Shown piece by piece: positions 18,068 to 25,103 of a stretch of 64,000 nucleotides of DNA; the stretch's first letter is position 1; every line of letters begins with the position of its first letter. The stretch spans positions 41,894 to 105,893 of the forward strand of contig JBQCGD010000057.1 in assembly GCA_051955985.1 (NCBI GenBank), given 5' to 3'. The notes beneath the pieces are model-generated. The model saw only the letters and a program-made list of their open reading frames with translations, had not been told where the DNA came from and searched no databases. This stretch comes from DATKPA01 sp051955985 (lineage in GTDB: Bacteria > Planctomycetota > Phycisphaerae > WQYP01). The position numbers and the translations under genes were made by a program.

Positions 18068-18457
18068 ATGAGTCACCGCCACAAGCCCCGAAACACCCTG
18101 CCCATCGCCACCGTCGAACTCGCCGGCACCACCTACGCCATCCTCCCCGCCGCCACTCTCGCCGCCATCTGCCGCAAGGCCCGAATCACCACGACCCCCG
18201 CCGCTTCCCCCGACCCCTCCCCCCTCTACGCCGCCGCCCCGGAAGACCTCAACCCCGCCCACGTCGCCCGACGCCTCGCCGACCGCCGCAAAAACGCCGG
18301 CCTCACCCAGGGCCAGCTCGCACAACGCGCCGGCGTCCGCATCGAAACCGTCAACCGCATCGAGCGCGGACACGTCACCCCCGACTTCCGCACACTCCGC
18401 AAACTCCTCCAGGCCATGCTCGAAGCCGAAGCCCACCCCATCACCCGAAAGGAGTAA
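18068..18457 (+). CDS. XRE-family HTH transcriptional regulator
   Basis: A 129-aa DNA-binding protein. The Cro/C1-type helix-turn-helix occupies about residues 64-118 (ARRLADRRKNAGLTQGQLAQ, then RAGVRIETVNRIERGHVTPD). The N-terminal 55 residues (TVELAGTTYAILPAATLAAICRKA) resemble the small N-terminal extension seen in some antitoxin-type XRE proteins. It has a strong promoter and GGAGG before its ATG, and it is followed after three bases by an acyl carrier protein gene. No toxin-like gene is adjacent. Confidence 0.88.
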   Translation: MSHRHKPRNTLPIATVELAGTTYAILPAATLAAICRKARITTTPAASPDPSPLYAAAPEDLNPAHVARRLADRRKNAGLTQGQLAQRAGVRIETVNRIERGHVTPDFRTLRKLLQAMLEAEAHPITRKE

Positions 18458-18460
18458 CCC

Positions 18461-18730
18461 ATGTCCCTCCCGCAAACCGAATCTGAAACCCTCACCCGCC
18501 TCTGCACCCTCGCCGCCGAACAAGCCGGCATCGACCCCTCCACCGTCACCCCCGACAGCGACTTCTACACCGACCTCAACTTCGACAGCCTCGACGCCGT
18601 CGAATACGTCATGACGATCGAAGAAGAATTCAACATCTCCATCGACGACCACCAAACCGAATCCGTCCGCACCCCGCGCAAAGCCTACGAACTCCTCGCC
18701 CCCCTCGCCCCCCAAGCTCCCGGACCCTGA
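18461..18730 (+). CDS. Acyl carrier protein, orphan
   Basis: An 89-aa carrier protein that would bear 4'-phosphopantetheine on S43 in the motif DLNFDSLDAVEYV, followed by the acidic helix MTIEEEFNISI. AAAGGAG lies just before the ATG. It is co-transcribed with an XRE regulator and not with fab or polyketide genes, so it is probably a second, specialised ACP and not the fatty-acid-synthesis AcpP. The tail (LAPLAPQAPGP) is Pro/Ala rich. No ketosynthase, phosphopantetheinyl transferase or acyltransferase is in the window. Confidence 0.9.
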   Translation: MSLPQTESETLTRLCTLAAEQAGIDPSTVTPDSDFYTDLNFDSLDAVEYVMTIEEEFNISIDDHQTESVRTPRKAYELLAPLAPQAPGP

Positions 18731-18748
18731 CGACAAAACCCAACACAC

Positions 18749-18774
18749 GTTTAGCCCCGGCCTTTGGGCCGGGG
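18749..18774. repeat. REP-like hairpin with GTTTAGC prefix (variant stem)
   Basis: GTTTAG is followed by CCCCGGCC, loop TTTG, and GGCCGGGG. It has the same prefix as the 17956 and 19464 elements but an unrelated stem. It lies in the convergent gap between the ACP gene and the DUF4291 pseudogene, and has no T run. Confidence 0.6.
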
Positions 18775-18787
18775 AGCGCCTCAATTC

Positions 18788-19425
18788 TCACACCACGTCC
18801 AACCCCAACCGCCGCGCCACCCCCTCATCCCCCGGCCAAAACACCCGCTCCCGAGGCGTCACCAACGCCACCACCCCGCGCTCCGCCAACACCGCGCGCT
18901 GCTCCGCCACAAATCCCGTCAAATCAATCACCTCCAAAAGCGCCTCCTCCGAAAACCGCCGCAACATCTCCCCACGCAACCCCAACTGAATCGCCCGCCG
19001 CTCCAGCGCCTCCCCGCCCGGCCCATGATCCGGATCCCACTGCAACCGCACCTCCGACCCCGCCACCGCCCCCTTCCACTCCCCCTCCGTCGCATGCGCC
19101 ACCCGATCCCACGAAGAAGCCACCGCCTTCCCCAAAATCTCCTCAAAAAACCCCCGCCGCACCCGCAACCCCAGCGTCGCCTCCTGGTTCTCCTTCGTCC
19201 CCACCCCGACCGAAACATCATCCAAAGGAAGTTGGGCTTGATCCAACTCATGCGCGAAAAACTGAACCCCTCCCCAAACCGCCCATGCTTCACCGCATAA
19301 TCCGCAATGCCCCGGTTGTACGCCTGATACACCACCACCGACCCCTCATCGAACTGCGCCAACACATGTCGCCCCGCCCGCGGCCACCGCCTCACCTGCT
19401 CCTGATAACGTTCCATCTCAATCAC
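18788..19425 (-). pseudogene. DUF4291 family gene with a single-base frameshift
   Basis: The 5' half reads RHVLAQFDEGSVVVYQAYNR...FSRMSWIKPNFLWMMFRSGWG, the DUF4291 hallmark. The expected continuation TKENQEATLGLRVRRGFFEE is found only in another frame. The break is in the C run at 19199-19202: one extra C on the + strand would join the halves into about 212 aa, the normal family length. Either the gene is inactivated or one base was lost in a homopolymer during sequencing. Function of the family is unknown. The C-terminal half ends GDEGVARRLGLDVV. It lies between two identical 39-bp repeats. Confidence 0.85.
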
Positions 19426-19452
19426 ATCTCACCATCGAACCAACCAAACCTC

Positions 19453-19491
19453 GCACCACCCCAGTTTAGCCGGCGATTTTAATCGCCGTGT
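19453..19491. repeat. 39-bp repeat, copy 2
   Basis: Identical in sequence and orientation to 17945-17983; the spacing between copies is 1508 bp. It contains the GTTTAGC-prefixed hairpin. It sits upstream of the DUF4291 pseudogene start. Confidence 0.9.
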
Positions 19492-19686
19492 TATCACGTG
19501 CGTAGCAAGGCAACGTAACAATAACCTGAATGAACTTTCACTCGCACTTCCGAGGCAACGGATCAAGTCTGTGAAATGCACGATTTGTTCTTTCATTTCC
19601 GCTCGATGGCGTCTAACCTCCATTTGTGATTAACGAAATCTATTCTCTCTCTCAACAAAGACAATGCTTTCATTCGGGAGACAACC

Positions 19687-20382
19687 TTGGCCTTCGATGC
19701 CTATGTCGGATCGTTCACGCGATTTTACCGGCGCGAATGGGAGAACGTCGTTCAGAAGATGGCGCGTGAGCAGGGGAGACAATACACCATGATTTATGCC
19801 GGCGGTGAGCCTCCGCCGCCCCAGCCGGCACACGAAATTCAGGAGGCTGTCCGAAGTTGGTGTGCGGCAATGCAGCAGGGACTCGGCAGCAATATGCCAC
19901 ACAAGATTGAATGGGACGAATCTGAGAATTCTCCTTATTTCACAGATCGGCCAGGATAGCCGGGATACCGTGGACTGCTCCTGCTGGCCGCCTATGAAGA
20001 CCATCCCGATTTGACGCCGCCCGACGAGTTGCCGAAGGACTGGGTATCCGATGAAGCATTTATCCGTTCGACTGCCAAAGACTTCAGATCGAAATACTCG
20101 CAGATTCTGAACCCCGAATTGTGGTTGCCGTTGGATGTCGACTTCTATTTTGAAGGGGGAACGCTCGCAAGTGAAAATCAGAAAATCGGAGCAACATTTG
20201 GACTTAAGCGGCAATTGGAACGGCTTCACGCCGCAACCGCAGCAAGGTTGGCCGAAGCGACGCCTCCCGCTGGCGCCAAGAACGAAACCCTCAATGGTGC
20301 AGGCAAGATTGGCTTGGACATATTTCTGCACTTGGCGAACCTGGCGTGCGAGCACCGCCTGCCCATGCTCCTGAACTTCTAG
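19687..20382 (+). pseudogene. Unknown protein gene interrupted by an in-frame TAG
   Basis: A single continuous frame of 232 codons. The first part begins AFDAYVGSFTRFYRREWENV and ends PYFTDRPG at a TAG (19957-19959). The frame then continues PGYRGLLLLAAYEDHPDLTP to a natural end at LPMLLNF. Amino-acid texture is the same on both sides, so I read the TAG as a nonsense change, perhaps of a TGG Trp codon. The start is a TTG with no strong ribosome site, and the frame is open some 50 bases further upstream without ATG or GTG, so the true start may also be lost. GC is lower than in neighbours. Family not recognised with certainty. Confidence 0.6.
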
Positions 20383-20437
20383 AGTTGTGCCGGCTCCCGG
20401 CCCCGATCATGGAGCGAAAACCCGTCAATCCGCCTCC

Positions 20438-20472
20438 ATTCTGAATTCTGAACCCTGAATTCTGAATTCCCT
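20438..20472. repeat. Heptanucleotide array (unit ATTCTGA), copy 1
   Basis: Units in register are ATTCTGA, ATTCTGA, ACCCTGA, ATTCTGA, ATTCCCT. Nearly identical to the array at 21660-21692, in the same orientation, with the MFS gene between them. Confidence 0.85.
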
Positions 20473-20540
20473 CTCCCCACAAATCCCCCCAACCCCGCCG
20501 CCACCCCACTCATCACCACCACCCCCCCAAACCACCACGA

Positions 20541-21647
20541 CTACCCCACCCAATCCGCCACCACCCAAATCACCGGCGGCCCAATCAAAAACCCCACAAA
20601 CCCCATCGTCGCCACCGTCGCAATCCCCGCCGAAGGCGCCACCCCATCCGTCCGCCCGCCCGCCGAAAACAAGATCGGACAAATCCCCGAAAACCCCACC
20701 CCCGCACACGCAAATCCCAGCATCGCCACCACCGCCACATGCGACACCAGCCCCGCCGCCAGCCCGCACGCCGCCAGCCCCGCCCCGTACCGCACAAACC
20801 GCACCGGCCCGATCGCCGCCGTCACCCGGTCCGCCACCAGCCGCCCACCCGTCATCGCCAGCGAAAACACCGCATACCCCGCCGCCGCAAAACCCATCCC
20901 CGTCCCCAGCGCCCGATGCAGATACACCGCCGTCCAATCCCCCATCGCCCCTTCCCCCACCAGCACGCAAAACGTCACCGCCCCCAGCAGCACCAAATGC
21001 GGATGCACAAACGCCGCCCACCGTGAACCGCCCTCCCCGCGCGACTCCTCCTGCGGCGGATCCGCCAGCATCATCGGCGCCGCCAACGCCCCCAGCGTCC
21101 CCATCACCGCCGCCACCATCAAAAAATGCGCCAGCACCCCGACCCCCAGCGCCGCCATCGCCGCGCCCATCGCCGCACCCGCCATCCCGCCCAAACTGAA
21201 CAGCGCATGAAACCCCGCCATGATCGGCCGTCCGTACGCCTTCTCCACCACCACCGCCTGCGAATTGATCGCCACGTTCATCGCCCCAAACAACGTCCCA
21301 AACGCCGCAAGGCTCCCCGCCAGCGCCCAGAAACTCCCCGCCATCCCCGGCAACACCAGCATCAAACAATACACCATCACCCCCACCCGCACCGCCGCAC
21401 GCGACCCCACCCGCGCCACCACCTGCCCCATCACCGGCATCGCCACCATCCCCGCCGCCGAAATCGCAAGCAACGCCATCCCCAACACCGAATTCGAAAG
21501 CCCCAACCGCTCCTGCACCACCGGAATCCGCGACACCCACGTCGCAAACACCGCCCCCTGTATAAAAAACACCAAAAGCGCCGCGAAACGCGCCCGCTGC
21601 GCCGCGCTACAAGTCGAATCCACTGGAACAGCCACTGCCGTCGTCAT
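20541..21647 (-). CDS. MFS transporter, YbjJ-like, possibly truncated at the C-terminus
   Basis: A 368-aa major-facilitator permease. Helix 1 contains the family block FFIQGAVFATWVSRIPVVQE, followed by LGMALLAISAAGMVAMPVMG, with eleven clear hydrophobic helices. The usual twelfth helix is missing before the TAG. Reading on in the same frame gives SWWFGGVVVMSGVAAGLGGF, a good transmembrane helix, so the TAG probably arose by mutation. The chosen ATG (MTTAVAVPVD) is preferred to an upstream GTG. Matching 33-bp heptamer arrays lie on both sides. Substrate unknown. Confidence 0.82.
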   Translation of the reverse strand: MTTAVAVPVDSTCSAAQRARFAALLVFFIQGAVFATWVSRIPVVQERLGLSNSVLGMALLAISAAGMVAMPVMGQVVARVGSRAAVRVGVMVYCLMLVLPGMAGSFWALAGSLAAFGTLFGAMNVAINSQAVVVEKAYGRPIMAGFHALFSLGGMAGAAMGAAMAALGVGVLAHFLMVAAVMGTLGALAAPMMLADPPQEESRGEGGSRWAAFVHPHLVLLGAVTFCVLVGEGAMGDWTAVYLHRALGTGMGFAAAGYAVFSLAMTGGRLVADRVTAAIGPVRFVRYGAGLAACGLAAGLVSHVAVVAMLGFACAGVGFSGICPILFSAGGRTDGVAPSAGIATVATMGFVGFLIGPPVIWVVADWVG

Positions 21648-21659
21648 CACCCGCCACAC

Positions 21660-21692
21660 ATTCTGAATTCTGAACTCTGAATTCTGAATTCC
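21660..21692. repeat. Heptanucleotide array (unit ATTCTGA), copy 2
   Basis: Units ATTCTGA, ATTCTGA, ACTCTGA, ATTCTGA, ATTCCCC: one base different from copy 1 in the third unit. It starts a few bases upstream of the MFS start codon and ends just before the HAD phosphatase stop. Confidence 0.85.
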
Positions 21693-21698
21693 CCCAAC

Positions 21699-22532
21699 TC
21701 ACGCCGCCGCATGCCCGCGCGCCACGCAATCAAACACCGCCTCCACCCCGCGCGCAAAACTCGTCTCCGCATCCCCCGCCGGCACAACCAAATCCGCAAC
21801 GCCCTTCGCCGAGTCCTTCCCATGATCCATCGCCACCCCCAGCCCCGCCCACTCCAGCATCGCCACATCATTGTTCCCATCCCCAAACGCCAGCACCTGC
21901 TCCCGCGCGATCCCCATCCGCTTCGCCAGCGCCGCCAGCGCCGACGACTTGTTCACCCCCGGCATCGTGAACTCAATGAACTCCGGCTCCGTCACGACCG
22001 TGTCCAAACGCCCCCTCCAGGCCGCCGAAACCCGTCCAAACTCTGCCGAAATCCGTGTAGAATCATCCAAAAACAGTACCTTCTGATACATTTCCCCTCC
22101 CAAATCGCTCAATTTCCGCACCTCCGGCCGGTCTCCCGACAGCCTCCCATACAACTCCACAAACCGCCCATCCCCCTCCGCATAGATCGCCCGATCATGG
22201 TAAACCAGTACCGTAAACCCCTGCGCCAGCCCCGATTGGATCACTTCCTGCGAAAGCGCCGGCGGAATATACGCCCGATACACGATTTCGCCTGTTTCCG
22301 CATGTTTCACCAGTGCACCCTGCCCCGAAATAATGTATCCTGTCCCCCCAAGCGCCGGCAAAAAGCTCGCCATGTTCTCGTGCTTCCGCCCCGACGCCAG
22401 CACCACCTGCACGCCAAACCCTTGCAATTTCTGAATTGCCAAGCGGTTGGCCACGCTGATCTGCTTGTCGGGCCCCAACAGGGTGTCATCCAGGTCAATC
22501 GCCGCCAAACGGAAGGGAAAACTCACAGGCAC
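21699..22532 (-). CDS. Cof-type HAD phosphatase
   Basis: A 277-aa sugar-phosphate or cofactor phosphatase of the HAD IIB (Cof) subfamily. Motif I AIDLDDTLLG has nucleophile D13 and D15, motif II is LASGRKHENM, motif III lysine is in GVNKSSALAALAKRMGI, and motif IV is FGDGNNDVAML. The start is GTG with AAGGAG correctly placed. It is divergent from a DeoR regulator across 76 bp that contain a palindromic operator candidate, so control by that regulator is likely. The substrate is unknown; the sugar-type neighbours point to a phosphorylated sugar. Confidence 0.9.
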   Translation of the reverse strand: MPVSFPFRLAAIDLDDTLLGPDKQISVANRLAIQKLQGFGVQVVLASGRKHENMASFLPALGGTGYIISGQGALVKHAETGEIVYRAYIPPALSQEVIQSGLAQGFTVLVYHDRAIYAEGDGRFVELYGRLSGDRPEVRKLSDLGGEMYQKVLFLDDSTRISAEFGRVSAAWRGRLDTVVTEPEFIEFTMPGVNKSSALAALAKRMGIAREQVLAFGDGNNDVAMLEWAGLGVAMDHGKDSAKGVADLVVPAGDAETSFARGVEAVFDCVARGHAAA

Positions 22533-22545
22533 TCTCCTTCATGCA

Positions 22546-22562
22546 CGATAGTGAGTCTATCG
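22546..22562. promoter_or_regulatory. Palindromic operator candidate between the HAD and DeoR genes
   Basis: Perfect inverted repeat CGATAG-TGAGT-CTATCG. On the minus strand it overlaps a TAGACT -10 element placed 17 bases from a TTGTTT, so a bound regulator would block the HAD phosphatase promoter. The divergent DeoR protein is the natural candidate. Confidence 0.55.
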
Positions 22563-22608
22563 GCATAATCAGGCGAAAACAAGAAAAATCGCGTATAAGT
22601 AGGCAAAT

Positions 22609-23364
22609 ATGCTCGCAGCGGAACGCAAACAACTCATTCTCAACAGTTTAGCACAAAACGGCAAAGTCCTCGCCGCCGAACTCAGTACCCAGTTTCACGT
22701 TTCCGAAGATACCATCCGCCGCGATCTCCGCGAACTCGCCAGCGAAGGACTCCTGCAGCGCGTCCACGGCGGCGCCCTTCCCAAAACCCATGTCGTGCCA
22801 CGATTTACACAACGCACCAGCGAAGCCCTCGGCGCCAAATCCGCCATCGGCGCCGCCGCCGCCGCGCTCCTCCAGGACCACCAGGTCGTCATCATCGACG
22901 GCGGAACCACCCCCCGCGAAGTCGCCGCCCACCTGCCGCAAACCTTTCCAGGCACAATCATTACGCACAGCGTCCCCACCATGGCCGCGGTCCTCGAGCA
23001 CCCCAGCGCCGATCTCGTCATGATCGGCGGCCAGCTCGACAAATTCTCCCAGGTCGCCGTAGGTGCCCAAACCATCGAGGCTTACAGCCACATCCACGCC
23101 GACGTCTGCATCGTCGGCCTCGTCGGCCTCCACCCCGACGCCGGCCTCACCGACCAGCTCTTCGAAGAAGCCAACGTCAAACGCTGGATGCTCGCCGCCG
23201 CCGCAAAGATCGTCGCCGTCGCCACTTCCGACAAACTCGGCAAGGTCTCCGCCTACCAGTTCGCCCCCGCCACCTCCCTCACCCACCTCGTGACCGACAA
23301 AGCCGCCACCGAAGAACAACTCGAACCCTACCGCGCCGCTGGCATCCAAGTCATTCAGGCATAA
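22609..23364 (+). CDS. DeoR/GlpR-family transcriptional regulator
   Basis: A 251-aa sugar-phosphate-responsive repressor. The N-terminal DeoR HTH is ERKQLILNSLAQNGKVLAAE, then STQFHVSEDTIRRDLRELAS, followed by the linker GLLQRVHGGAL. The C-terminal DeoRC ligand domain shows VVIIDGGTTPREVAAHL, ITHSVPTMAAVL, MIGGQLDKFSQVAVG and GLVGLHPDAGLTDQ. A TATAAG lies only nine bases upstream of the ATG and no ribosome site is clear, so the message may be leaderless. Next downstream is a Gfo/Idh oxidoreductase, a typical partner in carbohydrate metabolism. Confidence 0.92.
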   Translation: MLAAERKQLILNSLAQNGKVLAAELSTQFHVSEDTIRRDLRELASEGLLQRVHGGALPKTHVVPRFTQRTSEALGAKSAIGAAAAALLQDHQVVIIDGGTTPREVAAHLPQTFPGTIITHSVPTMAAVLEHPSADLVMIGGQLDKFSQVAVGAQTIEAYSHIHADVCIVGLVGLHPDAGLTDQLFEEANVKRWMLAAAAKIVAVATSDKLGKVSAYQFAPATSLTHLVTDKAATEEQLEPYRAAGIQVIQA

Positions 23365-23437
23365 GCGGTTGTGATATCCCTCTAAAATAGATCGCGCGGA
23401 ACGCCCCTTGCCCCCCTGCCAGGCAAAGGAGGTGTCT

Positions 23438-24562
23438 ATGATTCGCAATCCCGAACTCAAAGACCGGGTGCGTTATGCCGTCGTCGGCTTAGGATGGATC
23501 GCGCAAGAAGATGTCCTGCCAGCATTTACGCTCAAGGAACGCAACTACGAGCTGGCCGCGCTCGTCAGCGGCGATGCGGAAAAACGCGCAGAACTCGGCC
23601 GCAAATACGGCATCAACAAAGTGGTCGGCTACGAACAATACGAAGAACTCCTCGCCGGCGCCGATATCGACGCCGTCTTCATCGCCCTGCCCAACCGCAT
23701 GCACGCCGAGTACGCCATCAAGGCCGCCAAAGCCGACGTCCACGTCCTCTGCGAAAAACCGATGGCCCTCAACGAGCATCAGTGCCGGGAAATGATCGAA
23801 GCCGCCGACCACTCCGGCGTAAAACTCATGATCGCCTATCGCCTGCACTTTGAAGAAGCGAACATGACGGCGGTCGAGATCGTGAACAGCGGATACATCG
23901 GCGAGCCGCGGCTCTTCACGAGCACCTTCTGCCAGCAGGTGAAAGCCGGCAACATCCGGCTCGACCATCGCGAAGGCTACGGCCCGGTGATGGACATGGG
24001 GGTCTATCCGATCAACGCGGCGCGGTATCTGTTCCGGAGCGAACCGACGGCGGTGTCGGCGTTGAGCGAAGCGATTGCGGGGGACGACCGGTGGCGCGAA
24101 GTACCGGAAATGACGAGCGTCACGCTCCGGTTTCCGAAGGAGCGGCTCGCGCAGTTTACAGTCAGTTTCAACGGCGGCGGCGAGGATGTGTATCACGTGG
24201 TCGGGACGAAGGGGACGCTGACGCTGAAGCCGGCGTTTGCATATGAGTCAGAAACAGAATTGGTCGTCACCGTGCAGGGGAAGGAGGAGCGGCGGAAATT
24301 CAAGAAGACGCAGCAGTTTGGGGCGGAGATCGAGTATTTTTCGCGGTGTATTCTGGAAGACAAGGATCCGGAGCCGGACGGCCTGGAGGGGTTGGCGGAT
24401 ATACGCATTGTCAACGCGGTGGAGGAGAGCGCGAAAGCGGGCGGGAAGCCGGTAAGCATCGAGCCCGTGGCAAAGGCAGCGCGGCCGAATGCGAAGCAGG
24501 TGATCAAGATGCCGGCCAAGCAGGCGACGGCCCTGGTAAAAGCGGAATCGCCGGGCGGGTAA
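23438..24562 (+). CDS. Gfo/Idh/MocA-family NAD(P)-dependent oxidoreductase
   Basis: A 374-aa sugar or inositol dehydrogenase-type enzyme. The Rossmann start is RYAVVGLGWIAQED, the cofactor-side catalytic motif is CEKPMAL, and the C-terminal half has the GYGPVMDMGVYPINAARYLF segment typical of glucose-fructose oxidoreductase relatives. AGGAGGTG precedes the ATG. A basic, Ala/Lys-rich tail (PVAKAARPNAKQVIKMPAKQ) follows the fold. Codon use switches near 23.86-23.99 kb from C-ending to G-ending, inside the gene. It follows the DeoR gene in the same direction. Confidence 0.92.
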   Translation: MIRNPELKDRVRYAVVGLGWIAQEDVLPAFTLKERNYELAALVSGDAEKRAELGRKYGINKVVGYEQYEELLAGADIDAVFIALPNRMHAEYAIKAAKADVHVLCEKPMALNEHQCREMIEAADHSGVKLMIAYRLHFEEANMTAVEIVNSGYIGEPRLFTSTFCQQVKAGNIRLDHREGYGPVMDMGVYPINAARYLFRSEPTAVSALSEAIAGDDRWREVPEMTSVTLRFPKERLAQFTVSFNGGGEDVYHVVGTKGTLTLKPAFAYESETELVVTVQGKEERRKFKKTQQFGAEIEYFSRCILEDKDPEPDGLEGLADIRIVNAVEESAKAGGKPVSIEPVAKAARPNAKQVIKMPAKQATALVKAESPGG

Positions 24563-24573
24563 GGGAGATTTTC

Positions 24574-24595
24574 GACTTCTGATTTCCGAGTTCCG
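24574..24595. repeat. Short heptanucleotide array (GACTTCT type)
   Basis: GACTTCT, GATTTCC, GAGTTCC and a trailing G: three degenerate units with a strict 7-bp period in the gap between two convergent genes. Confidence 0.55.
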
Positions 24596-24617
24596 TTCAG
24601 GGGGAGGTCCCAGGCCA

Positions 24618-25088
24618 TCAGGAAGCGGCGAAATGTTTCAGCGCGTCGCCGGTGAGGCGCATCATTTCCCATTCTTCGAGAGGGAGGGCGCCGATGGATT
24701 TGTAGAACGCGATGGAGGGGGCATTCCATTTGAGGACGGACCATTCGACGCGGCCGTAGTTGCGGGCGATGGCGAGCGTTGCGAGATGCTTGAGGAAAGA
24801 TTTCCCGATGCCTTTGCCGCGGTGGGCGGGCTGGACATAAACGTCTTCCAAATAAATGCCGGGCTTGGCGAGAAATGTGGAAAAGGTGCGGAACCAGAGG
24901 GCGTAGCCGACGGTGTGGTTGTCGACGACGGCGACCATCGCTTCGGCAGCGGGGTTCGGGCCGAAGAGATGCGTGCGGAAGCCGGCTTCGGTGGCGATGC
25001 AGGCGTGGGAGAGTTTTTCGTAGTCAGCGAGTTCGCGGAGGAGGGAGAGGATGGCGGGGATATCGGATTCGGTGGCGGGGCGGATCAT
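24618..25088 (-). CDS. GNAT acetyltransferase of the diamine/thialysine (SSAT) type
   Basis: A 156-aa acetyltransferase. It shows RPATESDIPAILSLLRELAD, then FLAKPGIYLEDVYVQPAHRG and KGIGKSFLKHLATLA, with the acetyl-CoA loop HRGKGIGK, and WSVLKWNAPSIAFYKSIGA, a combination typical of spermidine/spermine and thialysine acetyltransferases. The likely reaction is N-acetylation of a polyamine or a lysine analogue. It sits 15 bp downstream of the large helicase gene on the same strand, so the two may be co-transcribed. Confidence 0.88.
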   Translation of the reverse strand: MIRPATESDIPAILSLLRELADYEKLSHACIATEAGFRTHLFGPNPAAEAMVAVVDNHTVGYALWFRTFSTFLAKPGIYLEDVYVQPAHRGKGIGKSFLKHLATLAIARNYGRVEWSVLKWNAPSIAFYKSIGALPLEEWEMMRLTGDALKHFAAS

Positions 25089-25103
25089 TGTAAGCGATTC
25101 CTT

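Noticed and set aside
18068..18730. Toxin-antitoxin pair
   Set aside because: The second gene is a canonical acyl carrier protein with the phosphopantetheine serine, not a toxin fold.
19630..20355. Open minus-strand frame of 241 codons
   Set aside because: Antisense to the TAG-interrupted gene; the plus-strand product has a normal globular composition on both sides of the TAG and a natural end, while the minus product is Arg/Cys-rich without a ribosome site.
19957..20543. Stop-codon recoding (UAG read as an amino acid), suggested by two in-frame TAGs
   Set aside because: TAG ends several intact genes at their natural C-termini (sppA, the LivF-like gene ending YLGA, the ABC permease, the M50-like gene), so the two cases are better read as mutations.
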